DNA from: Austropuccinia psidii
Lineage: Eukaryota > Basidiomycota > Pucciniomycetes > Pucciniales > Sphaerophragmiaceae
Direction: 5' to 3'
DNA length: 64,000 bases
Assembly: GCA_023105745.1 (NCBI GenBank)
Contig: JALGQZ010000001.1
Span: 56,563,437 to 56,627,436 of the forward strand
Shown here: in pieces, positions 48,899 through 59,524 of the stretch
Layout of the letters: every line of letters starts with the position of its first letter
Position numbering within the stretch: position 1 is the stretch's first letter
The notes under the pieces: generated by a model
Told to the model about the DNA's origin: nothing
Database searches by the model: none
The model's input: only the letters and a program-made list of their open reading frames with translations
Position numbers and translations under genes: made by a program

Positions 48899-50260
48899 AT
48901 GCCAGTCCAGCATAGCCCCCCAGCAAAGAATACTAGATCCCAGAAAATTCCAGCTGTTCTCACTCCTACAGCAAGGGCTCCTCTTGACCGCACACCATCA
49001 GTTCATCAACTGAGTGCAAATTTGGACAGAGGACCACCAATGGAAGGAGCAGCACCCTCAAGAAGAGGTGGAATGAAATCTAGAAGATCAAGATCCTTTT
49101 CTGGACTTTTGGGTGGCTACCCTGGCATGTCTGAAGGTGCAAGAGCAAGATTAGGGGAAGTTGAAGATGAAGAGGGGGAAGAGTCTGTGGAAGAGGAAGA
49201 TTCTGGGGAAACTGAAGTGGCAGATGCCTTGGCAAATGCTCCAGAGGTGCCTCAGGGTTCTAATCTAGCCCTTTCTAGTCAACCTCTTGTCTCTCAAACT
49301 GATCCAAGTCTCCTCAAGATGATGGAGCAGATGACTCAATTCATGGGACAACTCACTCAAGCAGTTGCCCCCAGGGACAATTCCAAAGCCCCTGCTTTCA
49401 AGACTCCATCCATGAAGGCACCTGATTCTTTTGATGGTACTCAAGCTCATAAGTTGAAAGGATTTATCCAATCCTGTCAACTAATTTTCCATAATGATCC
49501 AGCAAACTTCTTCTCTGACAGGAAGAAGGTTTTGTACTTAACTTCTTTTCTTACTGGTAGAGCTGGCAAATGGATTGAACCTTACCTCTCAAATATTTCC
49601 AATGAAGACCCTTCCTACCTCCTCAATAATTGGCCATTGTTTGAATCTCAATTATTCACTCTGTTTGGTGACCCCAATGAAGTCAGGAAAGCTGAACAAG
49701 AGTTGGACAATTTGAGGATGAAGGAAAGTGGTCATGTTTCCTTGTACATAGCAGATTTCAGAAGCTTAATGTCAAGAATTGGAGATTGGGGGGAAAGAGC
49801 TTATATCCATGTTTACAGAAGAGGATTGGCATCAAGATTATTGGATCAGTTGGCTTCTCACCCTGGAACTTTTGATACTCTTCAAGAACTTATGGATGTC
49901 ACTCTAGAATTAGACACAAGATATCATGAGAGGCAAAAGGAAAAGGGTGGCAATCAAGAAAAGAAGCCTCCAGTCAGTGGATCCAATCAGTCTAGGCCTC
50001 CTCAAAGCTCATTTCAAAAGAGGCCTCATAAGAAGAAGAATAAGAAGGGCAAGCAATTTCAATCTTCAAAGGACAAACCCCATGCTGCTCTCCTCAATAA
50101 GGACAATAAATTAATCGGTTCTGAAAAGGAGAGGAGGATTCAAGCAGGGTTGTGTACTTATTGTGGTGGCAAGCACCCAATTGAAAAATGCTTCAAGAGA
50201 CCTCATAACAAGCCTGGGTCATCATCAGGAGGCTTCCCTAGCAAGCAGGGAAAAGCCTGA
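48899..50260 (+). CDS. gag: B gag polyprotein
   Basis: 453 codons, intact, starting at ATG with [10 protein letters not shown]. The order is a disordered Ser/Glu-rich N-terminus (residues 1-150), then a retrotransposon capsid-type domain of about 200 residues ([53 protein letters not shown]). Next comes a Lys-rich basic stretch and a C-terminal knuckle [13 protein letters not shown] (CX2CX3HX4C). Gag binds and packages the element RNA into cytoplasmic particles. The stop at 50258 follows the GGGAAAA heptamer closely, so a fraction of ribosomes may shift into pol. Confidence 0.94.
   Translation: MPVQHSPPAKNTRSQKIPAVLTPTARAPLDRTPSVHQLSANLDRGPPMEGAAPSRRGGMKSRRSRSFSGLLGGYPGMSEGARARLGEVEDEEGEESVEEEDSGETEVADALANAPEVPQGSNLALSSQPLVSQTDPSLLKMMEQMTQFMGQLTQAVAPRDNSKAPAFKTPSMKAPDSFDGTQAHKLKGFIQSCQLIFHNDPANFFSDRKKVLYLTSFLTGRAGKWIEPYLSNISNEDPSYLLNNWPLFESQLFTLFGDPNEVRKAEQELDNLRMKESGHVSLYIADFRSLMSRIGDWGERAYIHVYRRGLASRLLDQLASHPGTFDTLQELMDVTLELDTRYHERQKEKGGNQEKKPPVSGSNQSRPPQSSFQKRPHKKKNKKGKQFQSSKDKPHAALLNKDNKLIGSEKERRIQAGLCTYCGGKHPIEKCFKRPHNKPGSSSGGFPSKQGKA
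50248..50254 (+). promoter_or_regulatory. -1 ribosomal frameshift heptamer of B
   Basis: G-GGA-AAA is in the zero frame of gag, followed by GCC and the TGA stop. Slipping back one base reads on without a stop into protease. The same heptamer and spacing occur in C at 30500-30506. Confidence 0.75.
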
Positions 50261-53200
50261 GTGGGGATCATGATGTGTTCAATGGTTCTCACTTATTTCC
50301 TTCAAGAGCACAATTGTGCACTCTGAATACTAGTGTCAAGAAATCTTTAAAATTTCTTATTTTCTCTTCTGTCTCTGATATTTTTTATAGTATTCTCATT
50401 GATTCTGGTGCTACAAACTCTTTTATTGCAAAGAATTTTGTTCTCAAGTACTCATTGACTCTGTCAGAGCTCCCTGAAAAGATTCCTCTTTTCATTTTGG
50501 ATTCTAATGAATCCCCTGCCTTGTTCATCACCCATTATACCAAGTGGGTAGTTGACTTGCCTTCCTTCCCAAGCTTTGAATGGGATTTCTTTATCATAGA
50601 TTCACCCAAAGGAGAAGACCTGATATTGGGCTATGATTTCCTTTACCATTTCAATCCCATTATTGATTGGAAAAATGGATTGATCACCTATGATTCTAAT
50701 CATAAGGTTTCTAGTGGTATTATTCCTTCTACTAGTAATGACTTAGCCACTGCTGTCAACAGTGTTGCTCTGGCTGGTGAACTTAAGACACCTTCCATCC
50801 CTTCTTCTGTCCATATCCCTTCCATAATTCCCTCTCAGTCATTACTTCCATCAAGAGATGAAGTCTTCAAAGAGATAAAGGATGTTGGAGAAGATGTTGC
50901 CATATCTTCACTTCATCTCTTCCAAGGGGATATGGACCTTCCTCCCTTATCTTTTCATGCATCCCTGGAGGAGCAGTGGGATGAGGAGGAAGAGCCAGAA
51001 GAAATTGAAACTGTGTTGAAGGTTGTTCCTCCTGCTTATCACCAATATTTGGATGTATTCTCCAAGGTGAAAGCAGAGAAACTTCCTCCACACCGCACCT
51101 GTGATCACCATATCGAATTGGAGGGTCTTCTACCTCCAATTGGTGTTATCTACTCATTATCAAATCAAGAGTCAGAAACACTGCGGGCCTACATTTCAGA
51201 GAATGTAGAGAAAGGTTTCATTAGACCAAGCTCCTCTTCAACAGGAGCACCTGTCCTTTTTGTCAAGAAAAAGGATGGAGGTCTTCGTTTGTGTGTTGAC
51301 TACCGCAAACTCAATGCTGTCACTAGGAAGAACAGATACCCTGTTCCTCCTATGAACCAGCTTCTTACCGTATTCAACGGTTCCACTATCTACTCCAAGA
51401 TAGATTTGCGTGGTGCATATAACCTTCTGAGAATCAAAGAGGGGGATGAGCACTTAACTGCCTTTAGAACCAAATATGGCAGTTATGAGTATTTGGTCAT
51501 GCCATTTGGTTTGACCAATGCTCCTGCTTCTTTCCAAAATCTAGTAAATGATATCTTTGCAGATTTTTTGGATGTGTTTGTTGTGGTTTATCTAGATTAT
51601 ATTATGGTCTTTTCCAGTTCTGAGGAGGAACATGTCAAACATGTGGCCTCTGTCCTCCAAAGACTGAGGGACAATAATCTGTTTGCCAAAGCCTCCAAGT
51701 GTGTATTCCATGCCTCAAGTGTGGAATACTTGGGCTATGTTGTTTCAAGTGATGCCCTCAGGATGGATTCTTCAAAAGTTCAGCAAATCCTCAATTGGCC
51801 TCAGCCCAGAAACATCAAGGCTCTTCAATCTTTTCTTGGATTTGCCAATTTTTATCGACGTTTCATTAAAAATTATTCTAAAAAAAATCACTTCTCTCAC
51901 TTCCCTCCTTAAAAAATATTCTCCTTTCATCTTCAATGAGGAAGCTCTTAGTCAGTTTCAAGCACTCAAAGAAGCTTTCACCTCTGCTCCTATCTTATCT
52001 CACTTTAATCCTTCTCTACCTACTATAGTAGAGACTGATGCCTCTGATTATGCTTTGGGCGCCGTACTGAGCCAGGTGAATGACTCAGGAAAGCACCCCA
52101 TTGCATTTGATAGTCGCAAGCTCTTACCAGCTGAGCTCAACTATGAGATTCATGACAAGGAACTCCTTGGCATAGTTTGGGCTCTCAAGTGCTGGAGAGC
52201 ATTTCTTCTTTCTCTTTCCAATCCTTTTGAGGTCTTGACAGACCACTCTTCCTTGCAATATTTCATGTCTTCCAAAGTTCTTACTCGTCGTCAGGCCCGT
52301 TGGGCCGAATTTCTCTCAGAATTTCATTTCACTATCACTTACCGCCCAGGCAGGCTGGCCACTTTACCAGATGCCTTGTCACGTCGGGACGACGTGTACC
52401 CAGAGAGGGGGGTGGACTTCATCAGCAAGAATCCTCAGAATTTTCATCAAGTACTTAAGCAAGATGGAATTCAAGAGTCAAGATTCTTCTCAATCAAAGT
52501 GGAAATTTTCTCAGATTTAGTTGACAATATTCAAGGAGAAGTATGGCAAGACAAAGACTATAAAGAAATACTCAAGCAACTAGCAAGAGGTGAATCAGTT
52601 CCAGATTATTCTCTTGAACCTCAAGCCAAGTTATTATTATTCAAAGATAGAGTGGTAATCCCAAGCAATGAAGAACTTCAACTCAATATTCTTCAAAAGC
52701 GTCATGACTCACCATTGGCTGGCCATCCTGGCCAGGAGAAGACCCTCAAGCTCATCAAGAGGGATTTTTATTGGGCTGGCATGAATCAATTCATCAAGGA
52801 ATATGTGTCCTCATGTCAGCAATGTTCAAGAAACAAGAACATCCATCACAAGAAGTTTGGATTACTCAAGCCTCTTTCAATTCCATCTGGTCCTTGGAAT
52901 TCATTATCAATGGACTTTATCACTCAATTGCCACTGTCCAACAACTTTGATTCAATTTTAGTAGTTGTGGACAGATTCTCAAAAATGGCAATCTTCATTC
53001 CAACTTATGGCACAATCACTGCTCTGGATTTAGCTCAAATATTCATTAGTCATGTATTTTCCAAGCATGGACTCCCAGTCAGTATTGTCAGTGATAGAGG
53101 ATCCTTATTTGTTTCATCATTCTGGACTCAATTGTGTCAGCAGCTCAAGATATCAAGAGATCTTTCAACTGCCTTTCACCCTGAAACAGATGGACAGACA

Positions 53201-53977
53201 GAGAGGGTAAATCAGATACTAGAACAGTACCTTTGGATGTATGTCAGCTATCATCAAGATGACTGGTACACCTGGCTCCCTCTGGCTGAATTTGCCTATA
53301 ATAATGCAGAACATTCATCAACCAAGCAATCACCTTTTTTCACCATTTATGGAAGAAATCCCAGCTTTGACTCAATCCATATTTCTCAAGACTCACCTGC
53401 TGGAAAGTTATCAACAAAACTCCAATCAGTACAGCAAGTTGTCAAAGAAGAATTAGAGTCAGCAATAAGGAGATTCAAGAAGTATGCAGATAGAAATAGG
53501 GCAATTCCACCTGATTTCCAACCTGGGGACAAAGTATGGCTAGCTTCCAAGAACATCAAGACAACAAGACCCACCAAGAAATTATCAGAAAGATGGTTGG
53601 GACCCTTTGAAGTTCTTAAGAAGATTGGCAGCCATGCATATCACCTCAAGTTGCCTCAGCAATGGAAGACAGTTCACCCTGTATTCCATGTGTCCTTATT
53701 AGAACCAGTCAAGCATTCAACTATCCCAAATCGTCATCAATTGCCTCCACCACCAGTTTTAGTGGAAGAGCAAGAAGAATGGGAAGTGGCTCAGGTTCTG
53801 GACTCAAAACTCAAAAGAGGTAATTTATGGTATCTTGTAGAGTGGAAAGGATTCAGTGAAGACCCAGAAAGAACCACTTGGGAACCAGCTTCCAACCTTA
53901 CCAACTCACCAGACCTTGTCAAGGATTTCCACTCATTGTATCCAGACAAGCCTGGTCCAAATACCTCAAGAGTTTGA
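50251..53977 (+). pseudogene. pol: B pol polyprotein: protease, RT, RNase H, integrase, chromodomain
   Basis: Read in the -1 frame after gag. Protease DSGA is at about 50401. RT starts near 51060, with [20 protein letters not shown] in [10 protein letters not shown], and the catalytic box YLDY at 51589-51600 (second Asp replaced by Tyr). An eight-A run (51880-51887) shifts the frame by one; the rest is open to 53977. RNase H acids are in VETDASDYALG, IHDKELLG and TDHSSLQYF. The integrase HHCC (RHDSPLAGHPG, CQQC) and DDE acids (SMDFITQLPL, VSDRGSLF, TDGQTERVNQ) are intact. The C-terminal chromodomain (53773-53950) has WYLVEWKGFSEDPERTTWEP. Apart from the two defects it looks functional. Confidence 0.92.
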
Positions 53978-53979
53978 TT

Positions 53980-54465
53980 TTATGGTGCTTGGTGGGGAGA
54001 AGAAGTTATGAAAGTAAGTTCCTCTCCTGGCATGCACCTTTAAGGGGGTATTCTACCCATATGTTGTTGTAAGCATCACCTTGGCCACTTTGTGAGCACT
54101 TGTCAATTCTTTGGACAGGTTCAGGAAGCATACAACATCAATACCCTCCATTTGGACCTTATCAAGATATGGCCAAATATTTTCTTTCTTTCTTTATGTT
54201 TCATTTTCCTTCTTTATTATCATTTCATTTTATGCCAATCATCATAATTCAAGACATTCATTACTTCAAGTCATTTACGGCAATTCATTTCAGTAGTCAT
54301 TTATGGCAATTCATTTCAGAAGGCATTTATGGCAATTTATTTCAGTCTTATGGTGCTTGGTGGGGAGTGGAAGTTATGAAAGTAAGTTCCATCTCCTGGT
54401 ATGCATCCCTGAGGGTTCTACTTCTTTTAAAACATCACCTTGGCCACTCTGTGAGCATCAAATGC
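53980..54465 (+). repeat. Duplicated 110-bp module around a 3 x 26-bp tandem repeat, downstream of B pol
   Basis: Copies near 53980-54095 and 54350-54465 share TATGGTGCTTGGTGGGGAG, GAAAGTAAGTTCC, CTCCTGG and ATCACCTTGGCCACT. Between them, 54272-54349 holds three 26-bp units starting CATTTAYGGCAATT. Element C carries one antisense copy of the module at about 26705-26820. Confidence 0.7.
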
Positions 54466-54752
54466 TTGGTTTTCATTTTTCAGACACTTTTTTGGCCAGA
54501 ATCAAGCAACTCACCACAAGAAGGACCAACCATCAGGATTTTTCTTTATTTCTTTCTTTACTCTCATTTTCTCTTATTATTTTTCTTTCTTCTTTACTTG
54601 TATAATTTTATTTCTTTTATTTCTTTAAAGCAGCAGCATCCCCTCCCCAAATCATGTATTGGGAGGTTCCATTATCTTTTTTATTTTTTATTTTTTAGTA
54701 TTTATAAGAGTGGGGATAGAAGCCAAACCAAACACAAACAGGGAAAAGGAAA

Positions 54753-55993
54753 CTAGTTATCTCTACCCAAGTCATCAAAAGTTCTCTGGAAGTCATTTAT
54801 CAACTCATCCTCATACCAGGCAAATTTTGCAGCCATCTCTTCAGAAGCAGTACCTGGAATAGTCCTGTCATTGGCATACATAATCACCTCTCTGCTATTT
54901 CTATCAACCCTCCTGAACAATCTGGCCACAGCATCTTGATTTTCACTAGCCGCGTTGGGATCTTCTCTGGTAACCCGGATAGGCCAACGTTCTCTTCTTT
55001 GGAAGACTTGGGCAGCAGGAAAAGGCAAAGGGGATAATCCATCTCTTCTTCTGCTGGAGCTGGCCACAGGTTGGAGTTGACGGGAGGTGGTTATGGGTGA
55101 GTTTCTAGGCTGTTGAACTGGTGATGGTCTTACTGCTGGAATCAAGGCAGGCCTGGTGGTATGGGAAGTAGTTGGTGAAGGAGGAGGAAGGGTTGTAGGA
55201 ATGGAGGCAAGCATTGGTTGAAAGGTTCTTGGAGTACTGGGAATGACTTGACTTTGGAATCTGGTGTTGGCAAGAGGTTGAGAGGAGGAATTGCTGGATG
55301 GATGGCCACTTGAATGGGGAATAACTTGAACTTCTTCACCATCCAACTCATCACTTCCTTCAGCATCTGGATCTGATGGGGAATCAACAATTCTTCTTAG
55401 CTTCTTCACTACTTTCACCACTCCATCAGCATTGGTCCTTGAAATTGGAATTTCTGAGCTGTAGTGGATGGGCCTACCACCAATTGGAATGGACCCTCCA
55501 ACATTAGTCCATCTGGCCACATCCCTCTGCCTGGAACCAGTCACTACATCAAGATATCAGCACCAATTCAATCAAAATATGCAAATCACTCACATTGAGA
55601 AAATCCAGAAGAGGCATCAGGGGTAGGCTCCTCAAGAATGGGGAACTCCTGCCCATAAGGCCCATCCTTCCTACTCCACAAGTGTCTCTTGACCCGGGAC
55701 AAAGTTGATCCGGTACGGCGGCATGGCTTCTTCCCAATAAAGCAGAAATGGCATTTTGACGATCGAGGATTGTAATGTTGAAAGCAATCCTTACCCCTGG
55801 CCAAACACTCAGTACAGGCAGGATCAAGGAATTCAACTGCTCTGAACCCATCATATGTTTGGGAGGGGTCAAAATGGCCAGAAGACGCCATAGAAGGAGA
55901 AGACAATCGACTGAAGACGCCAGAACCATGAAGAATAGACGTTGGCGGTGCAGAAGGGGAAGATTCAGTGAGCTCAGTCAGTTTGGAACTCAT
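54753..55993 (-). CDS. Antisense spliced gene of B with Zn(II)2Cys6-like motif
   Basis: Lies opposite to pol, between pol and the 3' LTR. Exon 1 is 55993-55594 (MSSKLTELTE start; an upstream in-frame ATG at 56047 is an alternative). The intron 55593-55544 (50 bp) has GTGAGT at its start and TAG at its end. Exon 2 is 55543-54753. The product is 396 residues with no stop. Exon 1 encodes C-X2-C-X6-C-X10-C-X2-C-X6-C (residues 60-91; 55816-55721), exactly the spacing of the GAL4-type binuclear zinc cluster, followed by a basic stretch (RRTGSTLSRVKRHLWSRK). Exon 2 is Ser/Pro-rich and disordered, then has a conserved-looking helical C-terminus (AVARLFRRVDRNSREVIMYA). I recall close relatives among predicted A. 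psidii proteins. A nuclear DNA-binding regulator is the best guess. A different zinc fold is possible. Confidence 0.7.
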
Positions 55994-56342
55994 AACTGAA
56001 GAATATGCAAGCAGAAGATTCAAGACATCAGAATCAATCCACTCCATATCAAGAAAAAAGGAACTTGACTCAAGGAAATGGGGCCATAACTCAATTATGC
56101 CCCCCCTCAAAGCCTCTAAGGTGAAGGTTCATACCCCTTTGGGGCTGAAATCATCACCCAGGGCCTCCCCTGCAACTTTGGGGAGGCCAGGATCTTGATG
56201 GTCCTGGACCCCATCAATGGGTCCAGGCCATGTAGGGTAAACAATGGGTAAGGGCCATTTCTGGACCCCTTGGTCACCCTGGGTCCCCAGCAAATTTGGG
56301 CCCAGGGGCTCCATTTTGGTCCTGGGGGCCTCCAATAGCCCC

Positions 56343-56412
56343 CACGGACCGCAGACCGCGGCGTACGGTCCACGGCCCATGGACCGCGGACCACGGACCG
56401 CGGACCGTAGGA
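56343..56412 (+). repeat. 7-bp tandem array with CGG triplets upstream of the antisense gene
   Basis: About ten degenerate heptamers of consensus CRCGGAC. CGG starts at 56345, 56359, 56366, 56373, 56387, 56394 and 56401, all in 7-bp register; CCG occurs five times. It includes CCGCGG at 56356, 56384 and 56398, and CGGACCG at 56345, 56394 and 56401. It lies about 350 bp upstream of the antisense ATG. Confidence 0.8.
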
Positions 56413-56999
56413 TCGCAAAGACTCAAAAAGGCCAAAAAAAGGCCAAAAATCAAGATATCAAGGTTTTTCACCAGAGCACCCAAAAAGGCCCATAGGCCAT
56501 AAAAAAATCAAAAGCATCAATTGTCATCAGAGCAAAGGCCACATCCCAAAGTGCCTTATAGGGCTGTTAAGGCCATCTCCATGGATTATGGGGACAAGAC
56601 CCCTTGGAGGAAATTTTTTCAAATGTTTCAATTTTTCAATTTTTTCCAGAGATTTAAGGCTTGCCCAATGAGTACACTTCATATACTCATTGGGCATCAT
56701 TTTTTGAGCACAAGAGCTCAGTGGTCCTTATTCTGGGATATATCCCAAGGCCACACCCCAAGAGCATGGCTGATTGAATCAAAAGAAGGAATGGCATATT
56801 CTGGAAGGAATACTCACTTAAGCTTGGAAAAAGGGGGGAATCAATTGAATTTGGCAGGGAAGAAGGAATGAAGGATTTTCAGGATAATGGTCAAGAGGAA
56901 AAGAAAATTAAAAAGAAAATTTTTTGAAAAAATGTGGGGATATTGAGATGCCACTCAACAGTGGCAGGGTATTATGGTGTTCAGGAGCCCACCAGTTTC
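56413..56999. other. Non-coding 3' region of B
   Basis: Rich in GGCC and AAAGGCC words at first, then AT-rich. An open frame at 56521-56871 has no recognisable domain, and I do not consider it a gene. Confidence 0.5.
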
Positions 57000-57012
57000 A
57001 AGAGGGGGATAC
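57000..57012 (+). other. Polypurine tract of B
   Basis: AAGAGGGGGATAC directly before the 3' LTR; the counterpart in C is GGTAGGGGGTAC. Confidence 0.75.
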
Positions 57013-57775
57013 TGTAACAACCATCCATCAGGGGTAAGGGTATTCATTCATACACCCACTCAAACACCTCAAATCAGCAAATCCAGTATCTGCATCAGCA
57101 GTCAGTTTCAGCAATCTTCATTCTGAAACATGCATACAGCTTGGTACATCAATACAGCCTGTCAATACCTGTACAGGTTGGATTCACCCAATACAGTTTC
57201 AATACACCAGTATGGAACTGTATGATCACTCAAATACACCACACCTCTTGTACAGGTTCTGTACAGCTGTACAGGACCTGTATTGGCCAGACTCAATTCA
57301 ATCATCAATTGTTCTCATAAAAATTCTTCCTCTGGATCAGGGCTGGTGATTCTCACATATACCAGCCCCTCTTTCTCCCCCCTGGGGACTTTTCCCCAGT
57401 TAATTAATTTAGTTTATTTATTATTTTATAATTATTCTTATCCTTATTTTGGGTATTATAATTATTTAATCTTAAGTTAGTCTTTGCATTTTTTTCTCTT
57501 CGCCTGTACAGTATGAGTTGGGTGGCCATATCCTTATTAACCCTTCTCTTTCCATTCTGACAGGTTGAAACAGTGGACTTGGACTTGTTTGTGGTTGGCT
57601 CTTCTATTCTTTTACTCTTATCTTTTGTTGCTGCTTTTTCTTATATTTATTCTTTAGCAATTTATCTTTAACACTCTTAAGTGTATCTCATCTTATCTTA
57701 TCTTTGAGCCCTCCATAAGTGAGTCCCAGTTTACTGAGTGCCAGGCCCTCTTCACTTCGAAGAGCCCCTGTGACA
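57013..57775 (+). repeat. 3' LTR of B
   Basis: 763 bp, two differences from the 5' LTR. Confidence 0.97.
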
Positions 57776-58939
57776 ACAAGACTAGAAAGGGTACTAAAAA
57801 AACTAGTGCAAGTGAATATGAAAATTTCCTTGAAAAAGTGTCATTTTGCATATAGTGAACTAAAAGGACTAGGACATGTTGTATCTGGACTTAGTGTAGG
57901 CATAGACAAGAATAAAGTAGCAGCAGTACTACTAAATCCAATGCCTCAAACCAAGAAGGAAATGCAATCATTTCTAGGATTTGCTGGCTACTATAGACAG
58001 CATATAAAGGACTTTGCAAAAATTGATAAATCCTTGTATAAGCTATGTTACCAACAAAAAGTCTATGAAATGACAGAAGAAAGAGTCAAAGCATATGAAG
58101 AATTGAAAAATTCCTTGACAAATGCCCCATTTCTTCTAATGCCAGATTGGAAACTACCCTTCAAACTGTACATTGATGGTTGTGGAGAAGGACTAGGTGC
58201 TGCACTACACCAGACACAAATTATAAATGATAAACCAGTAGAAGGACCAATCTGTCTTATTTAAAGACAAATAAAGCCAACAGAAGCAAGATATGGAGCA
58301 AGCCAAATGGAATGCCTCTGCTTAGTGTGGGCTTTAGAAAAATTACATTATTACTTGGATGGAACAGTATTTGATGTGATTAAAGACTGTAATGCTGTAA
58401 AATCTCTATTAAATATGAAAACTCCAAATAGACATATGCTGAGATGGCAAATTGCTATCCAAGAATACAGAGGAAATATGAATATTGTTCATAAATCTGG
58501 CAATATTAATAAAAATGCAGATGGTCTTAGCAGATGGGCTCTAGCAAATACCCGTGACAATCCAGCATGGGTACCACAGGAAGAGCACCACATAGAAGGA
58601 ATATGTGTTACAGACATTGGCACAGAATTCTTTAACCAAGGTAAAGAAAACTATAAGATAGACAAGAATTGCCATATCTTAAGTCAACCTCTAATGAAAG
58701 ACTGCAAAGACCCATCACTTTCATCAAAATTAGATGAAACATGGAAAAAGGCATATGATGAAGGAAGATTCCACCTCCTTGATGGACTCCTTTATAATAG
58801 AACAAAACACACATGTGTTCTGGCCTTAACAGATAGAACCCTGAAAAACACTATTTTACATGAGTGTCATGATAGTGTTGCAGCTGGACACCTTCCAGAA
58901 GACAGAACACTAGAAAGAGCGAAGACCTGCTCTTGGTGA
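57776..58939 (+). pseudogene. A reverse transcriptase 3' part and RNase H
   Basis: Resumes exactly in the host frame after the B target-site copy. [35 protein letters not shown] and [16 protein letters not shown] are followed by a stop at 58262. RNase H continues with [31 protein letters not shown] (the usual TDC is changed to KDC) and NADGLSRW. The block ends at TGA (58937-58939) just inside the integrase zinc finger. Confidence 0.92.
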
Positions 58940-59524
58940 CCAAATTGGAAGAAAGATGTTTCAGAATACTGCCAAACCTGTGACAGATGTCAAAGAGCTA
59001 ACAGAGCCACAGGAAAGAAATTTGGAATGATGATCCAAATCCAAGAACCAAAATCCCCTTGGGAAATAGTTCATATGGATTGGGTAACAGCATTACCTCC
59101 AGGAGGAGACAGAAGCTATAATGCATGCCTAGTATTGGTTGGCAGGTATAGCAAAACCCCCATGTTCCTACCATGTCACAAAGATGACACAGCTATGGAC
59201 ACAGCTATACTGATATGGAATAAAGTTATTAGCCATACAGGCTTATTCCAAAATATTATAAGTGACAGAGACCCAAAGTTCAATTCAGCATTGTGGACAA
59301 ATCTCCATAACTTGTTTGGAACAAAATTATCATTCTCAACAGCCTACCATCCTCAAACTAATGGTTTAGCAGAAAGAATGATACAGACCTTCGAGGACAT
59401 GATCAGAAGATTCTGTGCTTATGGACTAGAATTCAAAGATTCTGAGGGTTTTAGCCATGATTGGTGTACACTACTACCAGCTCTTGAACTGGAATATAGA
59501 AAATCAATTCATTTTTCCACTGGC
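58940..59524 (+). pseudogene. A integrase, 5' part, interrupted by solo LTR S
   Basis: Zinc-finger cysteines CQTCDRCQ, then the core: D in HMDWVTALPP, D in ISDRDPKFNS and E in AERMIQTFEDM. All three catalytic acids are present. S is inserted after the peptide HFSTG. Confidence 0.92.

Larger units (their letters stand above)
47473..57775 (+). mobile_element. Young chromodomain Ty3/gypsy element B (lineage II) with antisense gene
   Basis: 10,303 bp. Both LTRs (47473-48235 and 57013-57775) are 763 bp and differ at only two positions (47779/57319 and 48219/57759; both G/A). The exact target-site duplication is ACAAG (47468-47472 and 57776-57780). Gag is intact. Pol has a single frameshift in an A-run and one altered RT catalytic residue. 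It carries a spliced antisense gene between pol and the 3' LTR. It is the youngest element in the window by LTR identity. Confidence 0.97.

Noticed and set aside
56116..56502. Several open frames over the CGG heptamer array
   Set aside because: The 7-bp repeat is open in many frames. The proteins are repeat artefacts rich in Arg, Pro and Gly.
56521..56871. Open frame of 116 codons before the 3' LTR of B
   Set aside because: No motif, and it begins in low-complexity sequence. Kept only as non-coding 3' region.
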